NCBI RefSeq assembly: GCF_002934365.1 | Contig: NZ_PTIY01000001.1 | Location: 62,001-126,000, forward strand | DNA from: Methylobacter tundripaludum | GTDB lineage: Bacteria; Pseudomonadota; Gammaproteobacteria; Methylococcales; Methylomonadaceae | Reading direction: 5' to 3' | Length of the DNA: 64,000 nt | Shown here: in pieces, positions 47,371 to 56,620 of the stretch | How the letters are laid out: the number at the start of each line of letters is the position of its first letter | Position numbering within the stretch: position 1 is the first letter of the stretch | The notes under the pieces: model-generated | Database searches by the model: none | The model's input: the letters and a program-made list of their open reading frames with translations, nothing else | Told to the model about the DNA's origin: nothing | Made by a program: the position numbers and the translations under genes

Positions 47371-47967
47371 TTACTGCTGCGCCTGCTGCTCTTGAATATA
47401 AGATCGAACCTCGTCATTGTCGACGCGGGCGTAGATTTCTTCGACTGTCAGCGTTAAACCAATCGCATCAAAGCGCACGCTGTCGCCCATAAAATAATGA
47501 TTGGAAACCCAGCCTTCGCTTCTTCGACAGACTTCCACATCGACAAAATCCTGTTCGATCAAGACGTATTCTTTCAGGCTGGGAATACTCTGGTAGGCGA
47601 TACGCTTGGTCGTTTCATCGACGCGCCGTGAAGCTTTCGACAAAACTTCGACAACAATCACCGGCGAATCGGTGTAATAATCGTGCCGGCTCTGTTCATC
47701 GCAGACGACCATCACATCCGGGTAGAAAAACCGGCTGCCGGCCTTTATTTTCAGGTCGGAGCTGAACGGCTCGCAGGGTTTGTTTTTTAAATGATTGCCG
47801 AATTCCCGATAAATATTCCCCGCGATTCGTTCATGGTTCCGGCTTGCGCCCGCCATCGCATAAACGTAGCCGTCAATATATTCATGCTTGATTTCGCTGG
47901 TTAATTCGCCTGCCAGGTAATCTTCCTCACTGATCCAGGCGTTGGTAGACTGTAAATTTGCCGACAT
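47371..47967 (-). CDS. Uma2-family putative restriction endonuclease-like protein (DUF820)
   Basis: 198 residues from the ATG at 47967, which has a perfect GGAGG seven bases upstream; a longer frame to 48009 is rejected. The PD-(D/E)xK core is visible: an early Glu in EIKHEYIDG, then RFFYPDVMVVCDE and PVIVVEVLSKASRR. The family is abundant in cyanobacteria and some Proteobacteria, and its role is unknown. It lies in a housekeeping region, not in a defence island. Confidence 0.88.
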   Translation of the reverse strand: MSANLQSTNAWISEEDYLAGELTSEIKHEYIDGYVYAMAGASRNHERIAGNIYREFGNHLKNKPCEPFSSDLKIKAGSRFFYPDVMVVCDEQSRHDYYTDSPVIVVEVLSKASRRVDETTKRIAYQSIPSLKEYVLIEQDFVDVEVCRRSEGWVSNHYFMGDSVRFDAIGLTLTVEEIYARVDNDEVRSYIQEQQAQQ

Positions 47968-48027
47968 GATTTTACCTCCGCTAGCAAACTGCCCAAGACA
48001 ACTATTCAAGACATCATAACAACCGGC

Positions 48028-49359
48028 TTATTCCCCGGCAATCGACATCCGCTCAACCAGTATGGAGCCGGTGCGTATATTGCCGCGATAATCGACGTCA
48101 TTGCCCACCGCAACGATGTTTTTAAGCATGTCTTTCAGGTTTCCGGCAATGGTAATTTCCTCGACCGGATATTGAATCTCGCCGTTCTCGACCCAGAATC
48201 CGGCCGCACCGCGCGAATAATCGCCGGTCACCATATTGACCCCCTGCCCCATCAGCTCGGTGACCAGCAAACCGGTGTTCAGTTCTTTCAACATGCCCTG
48301 ATAATCGAGCTTGCCCGGATCGATCGTTAAATTATGCACGCCCCCGGCATTGCCGGTGCTGCGCAAGCCCAGCTTGCGGGCGGAATAGGTGCTCAACACA
48401 TAGCCGCGCAAAATACCGTCGCTGACTATATCGCGGGTTTGGGTGGCGACACCCTCGCCGTCATACGCTCCGCTGCCCAATGCGCCTTTCAAATAGGGCT
48501 GCTCGTGGATGCGGACAAATTCAGGGAAAACTTGGGTGTTTAGCGCATCCAGCAAAAATGATGACTTGCGGTATAGATTGCCGCCGCTGATCGCGCCGAT
48601 AAACGACCCGAGCAAACCGGAAGCGGTTTCCGCGCAATACAACACCGGACATTGCCGCGTACTTAGGCTGCGCCCCTCTAAACGGCGGATCGTCCGCTCG
48701 GCGGCTTTTTTACCGACGTCGGCTGCGGATTCCAGGTTGGCCGCATTCCTTGCCACGGTGTACCAGTAATCTCGCTGCATGCTGTCGCCGCGCTGCCCTA
48801 ACACCGAACAGCTCAAGGAATGACGGGTTGAGGCATAGCCCTGAAGAAAGCCCAAGCTGTTGCCCAACACCCGGACGCCCTGGTGGGTATCGACCGAAGC
48901 GCCTTCGGAATTGGTAATTTCTTTATGGTAAGACCGCGCCGCGCTTTCACATTCAATCGCCAGCGCAATCGCCCCATCGACGCCAATATCCCACGGATGG
49001 TTAAGATCAAGATCGGGAAATTCGGTCGCCAATAACTCCTTTTCCGGCAACCCGGCATACTCGTCTTCGCTGGTGTAACGGGCAATGCTGCATGCCGCGC
49101 CGACCGTTTCCCTGATCGAAGCAGGCGACAAATCCGTGGTGCTGGCGGAGCCTTTGCGCTTGCCGAAATAAACCGTCACGCCCAGCCCTTGGTCGCAGTG
49201 GTGCTCGATGGTTTCGACATCGCCCAGGCGCACCGATACGGACAAGCCGTTTTCCTGGCTCAAACCCGCTTCCGCGGCACTGGCGCCTTGTTTTACGGCT
49301 TCGTCCAGGATGGACTGAACGGTGTTTTTCAAACGGTTGATTTGTTGGTGATTTTGCAC
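48028..49359 (-). CDS. pmbA: Metalloprotease-associated protein PmbA (TldE)
   Basis: Partner of TldD in the TldD/TldE protease that matures peptides such as microcin B17 and degrades the antitoxin CcdA in E. coli. It is 443 residues. It lacks the HExxxH motif, as is normal for TldE. Typical stretches are QENGLSVSVRLGDVETIEHH, DYWYTVAR, YDGEGVATQTRDIV and GDYSRGAAGFWVENG. It is downstream of tldD on the same strand with a 78-nt gap that holds a small hairpin repeat. Confidence 0.95.
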   Translation of the reverse strand: MQNHQQINRLKNTVQSILDEAVKQGASAAEAGLSQENGLSVSVRLGDVETIEHHCDQGLGVTVYFGKRKGSASTTDLSPASIRETVGAACSIARYTSEDEYAGLPEKELLATEFPDLDLNHPWDIGVDGAIALAIECESAARSYHKEITNSEGASVDTHQGVRVLGNSLGFLQGYASTRHSLSCSVLGQRGDSMQRDYWYTVARNAANLESAADVGKKAAERTIRRLEGRSLSTRQCPVLYCAETASGLLGSFIGAISGGNLYRKSSFLLDALNTQVFPEFVRIHEQPYLKGALGSGAYDGEGVATQTRDIVSDGILRGYVLSTYSARKLGLRSTGNAGGVHNLTIDPGKLDYQGMLKELNTGLLVTELMGQGVNMVTGDYSRGAAGFWVENGEIQYPVEEITIAGNLKDMLKNIVAVGNDVDYRGNIRTGSILVERMSIAGE

Positions 49360-49375
49360 TGTTTTCTCTAATTCT

Positions 49376-49410
49376 GTGTAGAAAAATGGTGCGCGATGCG
49401 CACCCTACAT
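49376..49410. repeat. Short palindrome between tldD and pmbA
   Basis: TGTAGAAAAATGGTGCGCGA followed by TGCGCACCCTACA. The GGTGCGC/GCGCACC pairing and TGTAG/CTACA ends form a compact hairpin of a kind scattered in many Proteobacteria. Confidence 0.5.
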
Positions 49411-49437
49411 GACTTTCGTGTTTGAAATGAATTCAGC

Positions 49438-50889
49438 CTAAACACTCGTCCCGCCAACCGTCAAGCCGTCAATCTTTAACGTAGGCTGGCCGACGCCGAC
49501 CGGCACGCTTTGCCCTTCCTTGCCGCAACTGCCGACGCCGCTGTCCAGCGCCAGATCGGTGCCGACCATGGACACTTTGGTTAGCACATCCGGGCCGTTG
49601 CCGATCAAGGTCGCGCCTTTAACCGCACGGGTGATTTTGCCGTTCTCGATCAGATAAGCTTCGCTGGCGGAAAACACGAATTTGCCCGAGGTAATATCGA
49701 CCTGTCCGCCGCCGAAATTTTTCGCGTACAGGCCTTTTTTCACCGTTTTTATGATTTCTTCGGGATCATGTTGTCCCGCCAGCATATAGGTGTTGGTCAT
49801 GCGCGGCATCGGCAGGTGGGCGTAGGATTCGCGCCGGCCGTTACCGGTAGGATTGACGCCCATTAACCGGGCGTTGAGTTGATCCTGCATGTAGCCTTTG
49901 AGGATGCCGTTTTCGATCAATACGGTAAGTTCGGTCGGCGTGCCTTCATCGTCGATGCTCAACGAGCCGCGCCGTCCTTCCAAAGTGCCGTCATCGACCA
50001 CGGTGCATAAATCGGAGGCCACCCGTTCGCCGACGCGGCCGCTGAATGCCGAAGTGCCTTTGCGGTTAAAATCGCCTTCCAGGCCGTGGCCGATGGCTTC
50101 ATGCAACAAGATGCCGGGCCAACCCGGCCCCAATACGACAGTCATGTTGCCGGCCGGGGCTTCGACGGCTTCCAGGTTAACCAGCGCCTGTCTTACCGCT
50201 TCGCGGCCGTATTCCAGCGCGGTATCCCGGTCGATGAAATAGCCGTAATCGCTACGCCCGCCGCCGCCCATGCTGCCTTGCTCGCGTTGGCCGTTTTGTT
50301 CGACGATGACCGTGACATTCATCCGCACCAAAGGCCGCACGTCCGCAACCAAAGAACCGTCTTGCCGTGCGACCAGGATATGTTCATGGAGGCCGACCAG
50401 GCTGACGATGACTTCTTCAATCCGACTGTCCAGTTTGCGGGTTTCGCTGTCAACCCTACGCAACAAATCGATTTTCTGCTGATCCGCCAGCGATTTTAAC
50501 GGGTTTTGCGTCGCGTAATAGTTCGGCCTTCCGGCCGCCTTTGTGGCGACCTTGCAATGCAGCGGTTCCGCGTCCTGTCCCTGCCGAACGATGGCTTTGA
50601 CATTATTGGCCGCTTCCAGCAGCACCGGCAGTTCAATCCGGTCGCTGTAGGCAAAGCCGGTTTTTTCGCCGAATACCGCGCGCACTCCGGCACCCTGCTC
50701 GATATTGTGGCTGCCTTCCTTAATGATGCCGCCTTCCATGACCCAAGATTCAAAATGGCTGGATTGAAAGTAAATATCCGCCGCATCAACCGGCGAACTG
50801 AGCAACCGGCCCATAATCTTTTCAATATCGCCATCCTGTATGCCGGTCGGCATTAAGATGGCTTGTCTTGCAAGGTTTAGTATTTCCAT
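49438..50889 (-). CDS. tldD: Zinc metalloprotease TldD
   Basis: Catalytic subunit of TldD/TldE. 483 residues from the ATG at 50889; two TTG codons just upstream are in frame but no better placed. The zinc motif [11 protein letters not shown] (HExxxH) lies near residue 265. The family opening [20 protein letters not shown] and the C-terminal [20 protein letters not shown] are intact. It is in the run yhdP-nitrilase-bamC-like-tldD-pmbA on the minus strand. Confidence 0.97.
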   Translation of the reverse strand: MEILNLARQAILMPTGIQDGDIEKIMGRLLSSPVDAADIYFQSSHFESWVMEGGIIKEGSHNIEQGAGVRAVFGEKTGFAYSDRIELPVLLEAANNVKAIVRQGQDAEPLHCKVATKAAGRPNYYATQNPLKSLADQQKIDLLRRVDSETRKLDSRIEEVIVSLVGLHEHILVARQDGSLVADVRPLVRMNVTVIVEQNGQREQGSMGGGGRSDYGYFIDRDTALEYGREAVRQALVNLEAVEAPAGNMTVVLGPGWPGILLHEAIGHGLEGDFNRKGTSAFSGRVGERVASDLCTVVDDGTLEGRRGSLSIDDEGTPTELTVLIENGILKGYMQDQLNARLMGVNPTGNGRRESYAHLPMPRMTNTYMLAGQHDPEEIIKTVKKGLYAKNFGGGQVDITSGKFVFSASEAYLIENGKITRAVKGATLIGNGPDVLTKVSMVGTDLALDSGVGSCGKEGQSVPVGVGQPTLKIDGLTVGGTSV

Positions 50890-50910
50890 CAACAAATCAA
50901 TAATAGGGAT

Positions 50911-51010
50911 TTAAGGTAAAAGGCAAAGGGCTAAAGGCAAAAGACGAAAGGTGCAAGACGATATTTTTCGCCATTTGCCCTTTGCCTTTCGCCTTTCGCC
51001 TTTCGCCTCC
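50911..51010. repeat. Palindrome of GGCAAAAGACGAAAGG type, family 2, copy 2
   Basis: The purine-rich left arm (AAGGTAAAAGGCAAAGGGCT, continuing AAAGGCAAAAGACGAAAGG) faces a pyrimidine-rich right arm (GCCCTTTGCCTTTCGCCTTT). The GCCTTTC unit is repeated in tandem at the right. It occupies the gap between the BamC-like gene and tldD. Confidence 0.7.
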
Positions 51011-51011
51011 A

Positions 51012-51599
51012 TCATTCTTCTTCGAGCTTATCGCGCAGCGTCTTAAACAGTGACTGCATCAAGTCTTCCGGGCCTTCTTCCGTGGTTTCCGGCGCACCAT
51101 CCTTGGCCGCCGCGCTGCTTTGTTCGGTAGCATGGGCTACCGTTGCGGTCACCGTTGTTTCGGTGCCTTCCTGCTTTACGGTCAACAAATAGGTGGTTTT
51201 ATCGCTACCGAAGAGGGAGCTCGCCTTGGCAAAGAAACCGGAAGTATCCGCTTCATCTTGCTCTCGTGTCACATAATAAAGCCCCTTGTCGCGCTCATGA
51301 TCGGTGATTTTGACGCCGCTTTGCTTCAGAGCCCGCTTTAAGGTGGACCAAGCGTCATCAAAAGACTGTTTGATCGTCAGCTGCGTTGGCGTACTCTGGT
51401 AAACATCCGAACCTAAGCCCGTTTTGTCTTTTTTCTTCGGAATCGAGCTGGTATCGACAACACGCTGCTCCCTGGTCGGGCTGCTGGCCACCGTTGGCGG
51501 ACGCTCAAGGGCTTCGGTGTCGCGGTAGCGACTTTCTTCCGTGGTCCCGCAAGAAACTAAAAAACCGGTCAACAATAAACTTTTAACTATGACGCGCAT
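51012..51599 (-). CDS. BamC-like (NlpB) lipoprotein, short form
   Basis: 195 residues from the ATG at 51599; a GTG at 51608 is in frame. Lipobox FLVSC places the lipidated Cys near residue 17. An unstructured segment with ESRYRDTEALERPP follows, then one helix-grip domain (SFDDAWSTLKRALKQSGVKI, DKGLYYVTREQDEAD, YLLTVKQEG). E. coli BamC is about 344 residues with two such domains, so this protein has only one. It probably acts with the BAM outer-membrane assembly machine. Its place between a nitrilase and tldD, not beside dapA, is unusual. Confidence 0.8.
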   Translation of the reverse strand: MRVIVKSLLLTGFLVSCGTTEESRYRDTEALERPPTVASSPTREQRVVDTSSIPKKKDKTGLGSDVYQSTPTQLTIKQSFDDAWSTLKRALKQSGVKITDHERDKGLYYVTREQDEADTSGFFAKASSLFGSDKTTYLLTVKQEGTETTVTATVAHATEQSSAAAKDGAPETTEEGPEDLMQSLFKTLRDKLEEE

Positions 51600-51607
51600 A
51601 TTATTCA

Positions 51608-52411
51608 CTAAAAAAAACGACGATGGCTCAACGCCGGAAATGCGCCCCGCACTTTTTCCAGGCGTTCCAGTTCTATTTCAGCGGAGACAAAGCCGCCGCC
51701 CGTTTTGTAGCAATCCTGCACCACACCCCACGGATCGATAATCATGCTGTGTCCGAAAGTTTTACGTCCGTTAATATGAAAGCCGCCCTGATTCGGCGCA
51801 ATCACATAACACAGATTTTCCACCGCGCGGGCGCGCAACAGCACTTCCCAATGAGCGGCGCCTGTTTCCGCGGTAAAGGCTGACGGGATAACCAGTATTT
51901 CCATGCCCATCTTGCGGAAAAATTCGGGAAAGCGCAGATCGTAACAGACCGCGATACCCAGCCTGCCGAAAGGCGTGTCGATCACCACCGAGTCGGTACC
52001 CGGCTCAATAGAATCGGATTCGCGGTAAACTTCATCACTGTCGGGAACGCAGACATCGAACAAATGCACTTTATCGTAACGTGCGACCCGCTCGCCCTGA
52101 TCGTTATAAACCAGGCAAGCCGCCCGCACTTTATTGCTGTCGTTGCCCACGATCGGAATGGTGCCTCCGACCACCCAGACCCCGTATTTTTTGGCGACCG
52201 ACGCCAAAAAGCTCTGGATAGGTCCTGAACCGTCGACTTCTTTCGCTTTGATTTTGTCCAATTCATGGTCGCCCATCAGCGCAAAATTTTCCGGCAAAGC
52301 CACCAGCTTCGCTCCCGCTTTGGCCGCTTCCGCGATAAGCTTGCCGGCTTCCAGCAAATTGGCGCTGATATTGGGACTTGACGCCATTTGTATGGCCGCA
52401 CATCTACTCAT
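51608..52411 (-). CDS. Carbon-nitrogen hydrolase (Nit1/omega-amidase-like)
   Basis: 267 residues of the nitrilase superfamily. The catalytic triad is visible: Glu in LPENFALMG, Lys in YDKVHLFDVCV and Cys in AVCYDLRFPEFF. Nit1-type members deaminate a damaged form of glutathione or act as omega-amidases. The gene commonly sits beside yhdP, rng and tldD in Gammaproteobacteria. Its stop meets the possible GTG start of the BamC-like gene. Confidence 0.93.
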   Translation of the reverse strand: MSRCAAIQMASSPNISANLLEAGKLIAEAAKAGAKLVALPENFALMGDHELDKIKAKEVDGSGPIQSFLASVAKKYGVWVVGGTIPIVGNDSNKVRAACLVYNDQGERVARYDKVHLFDVCVPDSDEVYRESDSIEPGTDSVVIDTPFGRLGIAVCYDLRFPEFFRKMGMEILVIPSAFTAETGAAHWEVLLRARAVENLCYVIAPNQGGFHINGRKTFGHSMIIDPWGVVQDCYKTGGGFVSAEIELERLEKVRGAFPALSHRRFF

Positions 52412-52533
52412 ATTGCTCTCTCTTAAATTTATGACTGCTCAGCAGATACAATTTTTATATAGGGAACACGGATAACACTGGTTAAACGGATTTCTAAAAA
52501 GCTGAAGCCAAGTGTTTTATCTGGATAATTCTA

Positions 52534-55500
52534 TCAGTGTTTATCAGTCAAATCCGCGTCACCCGTATTCTGTTTTTCTAACTGCTGCGTGGTTTCTTCT
52601 TTTCCTATCCATGGAAAGTCGGTAATGCCGTTCCAGGTTTTCTGTAACAATCCGTCGTTTTTATGCATCGGAATGATTTCCGCCTTGTCCCACGCGCCCT
52701 TTACCAGATACTGGGAACCAAAGAAAAATCCCTCCTGATCTTTGCCCGTCAGCGACCGCCCGACCAGGGCCGCCACTTTGCCCATAATTGTACCAGCAAT
52801 AGGCACGGCCTCTGCACTTTTAGGTGTGACATCGACAATGTGATCAACGGTTTGGCTAACAAGATCGGTGTCCCCGTTAATCGCGATTTTTGCGGGAACG
52901 GCGTCGACAACCAAGTCATGGGTTGACGCAATCCCGCGAGCCAAATCGAAATGCCCCTTGATGCTGTTGAACGTCAAGCCTTCCTCATAAATGTCGCTAA
53001 AATCAAGCTGCGCCCGTTTTATCCACTGCGCCAGCGCCAACATGCCCAGCACCCGGCCGAAGCCGGGCTCGATGCTTAAAATGCGTCCGTTTTTAAGGTT
53101 AACATCCACTTCGCCTTTCAGCTCCGCCAGCGAGAATTGATACGGCGCGGCGTTCCAGTTGGCGGAAAAATCAACGGACGCTTCGGTTTCGGTCAGATCC
53201 TGGGTAATGCCGAGCTTTGCCAGCAGCCGCCCTGCGCGCGGTACATCCAAATGGCCTTGGGTGTGCGTTACCGATTGCCCGCCGCTTGCCGTCCAATCGC
53301 CCGAAAAAACCAGTTTTTGCTCTTCTCCCGCCAGCTGAACATTCGTGAACCCCATGCCGCCGGGTATACGCTCGGTTTCCAATGACAACCGCCCCAAGTC
53401 GACCGAGCGCCATAGCGTTTTATTGCTGGTGATCGTCAATAACGGCACCAGTTCCGGCGATAACGCCTTGAGGGGCGAAGATAAATCCGCCAGGATCGGC
53501 TTTGCTCCCGGAGCGCCCGAAGGAACAGCACGGGCGAAATCTTTCGCGCCTATTTGCTTTAATGCCGAAAGATCCAGCAACGCCATGTCCAGACTGATTC
53601 TGTCCGTGCTTTTGAAGTCGGCGGGAATCAGGACTTTTCCTTTTGCAAATGATCCTGCGAGGGCTCCGTCCCAATACTTGTCATTGTGCTTCAAGACCAG
53701 ATCGAAAAGGCCTATATCGGTTTTCTTCCACAATGCATGATCGCTATGAATCTTCAGTTCGGTAACACCGTCCCCCGCGCCCTGGGCGGCAGCCAGCGCC
53801 AACCAATCCTGCAAAGCCAAACGGTCGCGGTTGATCTCAAGCTTTAATCCCGCATCCTGAACCTGGGCGACTTCGCCATTTCCCACCAGCACATGCCCCG
53901 AATAAAGGGTCTTTTGTTTGGTATCCAACTGCAACGCCGCTTTCAGCTTATTGTCGTAATTAAGTTGCAACGGCAATAACTGTTTATCGTTTAAGCTAAA
54001 TATCAACGACAACGGTGTTTTCTGCTCCCGTGTTTTAGCCAATGACTCCGGCAAATCCAAGGATACGCCGGACAGCATCGACTCCACAAACACTTCCGCC
54101 GCAGCCCCACCGTATGGCAGCCCCAGCTTTAACCGGTAATCCGTCTCCCCGTCGGCGATGCTCCACCAGGGCATGTCAAATTGCGCCTGTAGGTCGTCAA
54201 TCCCGACCTCCCCCTCCACGTTAACGGTGGTTTGAACATCCGAACTTTTAATGTTGAATTGTACCGGATGTCCCAAGGCCACAGCTTTAATGGTGTCGCT
54301 ATAAACACCCTGCTCATTGAACTTGAGCTCGCCGTTCATTTTACTGACAGGCAAATCCAGGGATTTCACCGTCAGTCGGGCGTCTTTCAATTGCGCCGTT
54401 CCATCGACTTTGGTCGGCGCACCGTCGGTTAATGGAATTTTAAGATCCAGCGCTATTTGGGTATTTCCTTGAGGAATAATGGCTTCCAGCAGCGAATCCA
54501 CCGGCGAACTCAACGGCGTTTGCTGCATATAAGCCAGCACCTGAGCTATACCTCCTTCTGCCTCGCCCTTGATCAGCAATTGCTTGCTCTTATTCAGCGA
54601 CGGAATGGCGACTTCGGCTTGCTTAATGGACACATCGCCGGATTGCCCTTGCAGGACATTAACCGTGAGGCCGCCCTGCGAGAACATGACTTCCGCATTC
54701 ATGCCGGTTATATCGGGCCATTCCGAATCGAACGACAAGTCGAACTGCTCGCCATTAAATACCCCCTCAAAAACGCCCGGCGCGTCGGTAAACGGAAAAT
54801 CCTTAAGGTTGCCGTAAACCAGCAAGCCGCCGTTGGTCATCCTGCCGCTGACGAATGCGCGGTCCAGCCAGGCAACGACTTCTTCATCCATAATGCCGAC
54901 CGGTAAATAATGCTTGACCTCGCTGGCGTCCTCACCGGTAAATGCAGTTTGCAGATCCATAAACACGGGCTTGCCGGCTTCGGGAATGTCGACGCGGAAC
55001 CGGGTTTTGCTCTGGAAGCTCATCGAGTCCAATTCAATTGATGGACTGGACACAGACCAGACATGTTCCGCCTGCCGCCAATCTAATGTCCCTTGAAGCC
55101 GGTTGACCGGTAAAGCTTCACGGAACAGGTCCGGCCCTGTTAACCACGCATCTTTAGTCGCAAGGGTAATAGAGCCCTGCTTTTCGCTGCCCTTGATCCC
55201 GCCGGTCAAATTCTCTATGCCGGGAACGGACGACAGCGACGCGACACCGATATTGGCAAACCTGCCGTTCAGCGCCACCGATTTTGTATCCAGGTCGGCA
55301 AACAGGGAGAAATTTTCCAACGATCCTTTCAACCGGGCTTTTGCCAATGCTTCAGCCTGCTCGCCCGGCAAGGGCGCGAAAAACTGCGCCAGCTCGGACG
55401 CTTCCTGCAAGTCCAGCCGTTCGACAAACAACGCTATTTTATGCAAAGCGCTATCGTCCATAGGTTGTCCGGCAACGCTGAATACCGCGGAAGGCCATTT

Positions 55501-56502
55501 TTTAACGTCGTCTTTGGCGCTGTCCTGGGTTTCCAGAGCAAAATCGCTTACATCGAGCCGCCACGAATTGCTCGCCCCCGTGGGGAAATCATTCATTCCC
55601 CAGTGAAGCCGGGTTTCCAGCTGTTTGACCTTAAATTCCGGCTTTCCCTGCCGGACCAGTTTCATCTGTTGAATTTGCGCCGCTATATCCATCGACGCCA
55701 ACTGCGATTGCCGCCAATCGGCCCAGATTTTAAAATCGCCGACGCCGGCATTGATATTGATTTGATCTCCGACCGAGGCCTGCCCTAACGCAGCCAACTC
55801 AGGCAAGTTGACGGACTTTCCGTCTATATAAATGCGCCCCTGAATGGTCGATGGTTCGAACACATTGCCTGCAAAATCCATCGATACCCTTAAAGTATCG
55901 CCGACTTTTTCCGGCAACTTCGTCAACATATTCAACCGGTGCCGCTCGCCGTCATTGCGGATTGCCAAGTCCACCTGATTGAACAACAGCGGTTTACTGT
56001 GACTTGTTTCGTCCTGCCAAGTAATTTCGCTTTGCAAGACCTCGTACTTTCCTCCCTGCAACAACCACTGCGGCTGCCCATCGCTGGCTTTTAAGCCGAC
56101 AATAACAACACTTCCGTCCTGCTGCCGTTTAACGGCAAGCTTGGCGCCCACCAACGTAACCCAGGACGAAGACAATAAATCCCTACTGACCAGCATATCC
56201 AGCACGCTAATACCCAGGCGTATTTCGGTAAACTGGATAGCAGGTTTCCCGTTGTCAGCAGACGCGGCGGATAAAATGGTGATGTCTTTTAACACCAGTT
56301 GGGGATTAAAACCGCGCATTTTTGCGCCCAGGCGGCCTATTGTGACCGGGGTGCCGACAAGGTCGCTGACATGACTCGCCAAATCCGACTTGTAGTGTTC
56401 AATCCCAGATAATAAAAGGCGCATACCGGTCAAGCCGATAGCTGCCGCGATCACTGACCAGAAAATGAGGTGCCGGGTGGCGCGCTTAATATGATGAATC
56501 AC
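52534..56502 (-). CDS. yhdP: YhdP-family AsmA-like envelope protein
   Basis: 1322 residues, anchored by one N-terminal membrane helix (HLIFWSVIAAAIGLTGMRLL) with a huge periplasmic part. The beta-rich, repeating AsmA-like structure forms a groove that in E. coli YhdP helps move phospholipids to the outer membrane. The DUF3971/AsmA C-terminal region includes DVNLKNGRILSIEPGFGRVL and DVTPKSAEAVPIAGTIMG. It sits between rng and the nitrilase gene, the conserved order. The far C-terminus is charged and polar. Confidence 0.93.
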   Translation of the reverse strand: MIHHIKRATRHLIFWSVIAAAIGLTGMRLLLSGIEHYKSDLASHVSDLVGTPVTIGRLGAKMRGFNPQLVLKDITILSAASADNGKPAIQFTEIRLGISVLDMLVSRDLLSSSWVTLVGAKLAVKRQQDGSVVIVGLKASDGQPQWLLQGGKYEVLQSEITWQDETSHSKPLLFNQVDLAIRNDGERHRLNMLTKLPEKVGDTLRVSMDFAGNVFEPSTIQGRIYIDGKSVNLPELAALGQASVGDQININAGVGDFKIWADWRQSQLASMDIAAQIQQMKLVRQGKPEFKVKQLETRLHWGMNDFPTGASNSWRLDVSDFALETQDSAKDDVKKWPSAVFSVAGQPMDDSALHKIALFVERLDLQEASELAQFFAPLPGEQAEALAKARLKGSLENFSLFADLDTKSVALNGRFANIGVASLSSVPGIENLTGGIKGSEKQGSITLATKDAWLTGPDLFREALPVNRLQGTLDWRQAEHVWSVSSPSIELDSMSFQSKTRFRVDIPEAGKPVFMDLQTAFTGEDASEVKHYLPVGIMDEEVVAWLDRAFVSGRMTNGGLLVYGNLKDFPFTDAPGVFEGVFNGEQFDLSFDSEWPDITGMNAEVMFSQGGLTVNVLQGQSGDVSIKQAEVAIPSLNKSKQLLIKGEAEGGIAQVLAYMQQTPLSSPVDSLLEAIIPQGNTQIALDLKIPLTDGAPTKVDGTAQLKDARLTVKSLDLPVSKMNGELKFNEQGVYSDTIKAVALGHPVQFNIKSSDVQTTVNVEGEVGIDDLQAQFDMPWWSIADGETDYRLKLGLPYGGAAAEVFVESMLSGVSLDLPESLAKTREQKTPLSLIFSLNDKQLLPLQLNYDNKLKAALQLDTKQKTLYSGHVLVGNGEVAQVQDAGLKLEINRDRLALQDWLALAAAQGAGDGVTELKIHSDHALWKKTDIGLFDLVLKHNDKYWDGALAGSFAKGKVLIPADFKSTDRISLDMALLDLSALKQIGAKDFARAVPSGAPGAKPILADLSSPLKALSPELVPLLTITSNKTLWRSVDLGRLSLETERIPGGMGFTNVQLAGEEQKLVFSGDWTASGGQSVTHTQGHLDVPRAGRLLAKLGITQDLTETEASVDFSANWNAAPYQFSLAELKGEVDVNLKNGRILSIEPGFGRVLGMLALAQWIKRAQLDFSDIYEEGLTFNSIKGHFDLARGIASTHDLVVDAVPAKIAINGDTDLVSQTVDHIVDVTPKSAEAVPIAGTIMGKVAALVGRSLTGKDQEGFFFGSQYLVKGAWDKAEIIPMHKNDGLLQKTWNGITDFPWIGKEETTQQLEKQNTGDADLTDKH

Positions 56503-56504
56503 AA

Positions 56505-56620
56505 AGGCAGGCGAAAGGTAAAGGGTTCATAACTAAAGATTCAAGGCTAAAAAGGCATTTAATGTCTCGCGGGCTTTGCCGCTATCTTTCGCCCTTCGCC
56601 TTGCGCCTTTCGTCTCAAAG
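56505..56620. repeat. Palindrome of GGCGAAAGG type, family 2, copy 3 (degenerate)
   Basis: The left part AAAGGCAGGCGAAAGGTAAA faces TTTCGCCCTTCGCCTTGCGC and CTTTCGTCTCAAAG at the right. The arms are similar in composition to copies 1 and 2 but less regular. The right end overlaps the last codons of rng. It fills the gap between yhdP and rng. Confidence 0.5.
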
